From JARIHD01 sp036392795 (GTDB taxonomy: Bacteria > Patescibacteriota > Saccharimonadia > Saccharimonadales > UBA4665): a stretch of 7,022 nt of DNA. The notes under the pieces were generated by a model, which saw only the letters and a program-made list of their open reading frames with translations, did not search any database and was not told the DNA's origin. Every line of letters starts with the position of its first letter. Within the stretch, counting starts at the first letter, position 1. This document shows, one piece after another, positions 6,984 to 7,022 of the stretch. The position numbers and the translations under genes were made by a program. The stretch spans positions 1-7,022 of the forward strand of contig DASVXH010000063.1 of NCBI GenBank assembly GCA_036392795.1, written 5' to 3'.

Positions 6984-6988
6984 CCTCC
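6984..6988 (-). promoter_or_regulatory. Shine-Dalgarno GGAGG of ligD
   Basis: GGAGG on the minus strand, then CAAAA, then the ligD ATG at 6978. It lies in the 12-bp gap after the preceding stop codon, which supports translation of ligD as a downstream cistron and fixes its start. Confidence 0.8.
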
Positions 6989-6990
6989 GC

Positions 6991-7022
6991 TTATTGCTCT
7001 TCTTGTAGGCTGGCTTTTAGGG
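6991..7022 (-). CDS. ku: Probable 3' end of ku (DNA end-binding protein Ku), cut by window edge
   Basis: Only the last nine complete codons and a TAA stop (6991-6993) are inside the window. They read L-K-A-S-L-Q-E-E-Q, preceded by a partial codon ending in CC, which allows Ala, Ser, Thr or Pro. Bacterial Ku proteins often end in a segment like DLMEALKASL plus a short charged tail, and ku is the usual neighbour of ligD. The stop is 12 bp before the ligD start on the same strand, so the two would be co-transcribed. Ku forms a homodimeric ring on double-strand break ends and recruits LigD. So little sequence is visible that the call rests on context plus a short match. The alternative is an unrelated upstream frame. 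Confidence 0.55.
   Translation of the reverse strand, partial: LKASLQEEQ

Noticed and set aside
1..7022. Alternative genetic code with TGA read as an amino acid (as in SR1/Gracilibacteria)
   Set aside because: All genes are open from start to stop under the standard code and no conserved motif is interrupted by TGA, so nothing calls for recoding.
1..7022. CRISPR array, tRNA/rRNA gene, insertion sequence or defence system
   Set aside because: No spaced direct repeats, cloverleaf-like sequence, transposase motif or known defence domain was found; nearly all the window is accounted for by coding sequence.

Overview
Window of a bacterial chromosome with mid-range GC, densely coded in the standard genetic code: every complete frame is open without reading TGA as an amino acid, and the visible stops are TAA or TAG. 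No mobile element, RNA gene or CRISPR array is seen. The organism cannot be fixed from the sequence. The two-domain response regulator, class I photolyase and Ku/LigD pair occur in many phyla. The unrecognised membrane protein at the left edge resembles, from memory only, conserved hypothetical proteins of Saccharibacteria and related Patescibacteria. That would fit the short intergenic gaps, but it is a weak hint.

Left part (1-2931). A large unrecognised membrane protein runs off the left edge on the minus strand. Upstream of it on the same strand is a membrane-anchored serine hydrolase of the class A beta-lactamase fold. This hydrolase is divergent from an OmpR/PhoB-type response regulator on the plus strand, with a 107-bp shared promoter region. 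No histidine kinase is visible, so the regulator is an orphan within this window.

Right part (2953-7022). This is a minus-strand DNA-repair block. Reading in the direction of transcription, it holds the last codons of what looks like ku, then (12 bp later) a three-domain NHEJ ligase LigD in the order phosphoesterase-ligase-polymerase, then a class I DNA photolyase. Ku and LigD would act together on double-strand breaks, and the photolyase reverses UV dimers. The photolyase has its own TATAAT box placed so close to the ATG that its mRNA is probably leaderless.

The most unusual feature is inside ligD. A perfect AAGGAGG Shine-Dalgarno sequence, five bases before an in-frame ATG, sits exactly at the ligase/polymerase junction. 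This suggests that a separate polymerase subunit may be made from the same message, or that two genes have recently fused. More generally, genes starting a transcript here show -10-like boxes almost on the ATG and no Shine-Dalgarno, whereas the operon-internal starts (ligD and the internal polymerase start) have strong ones.
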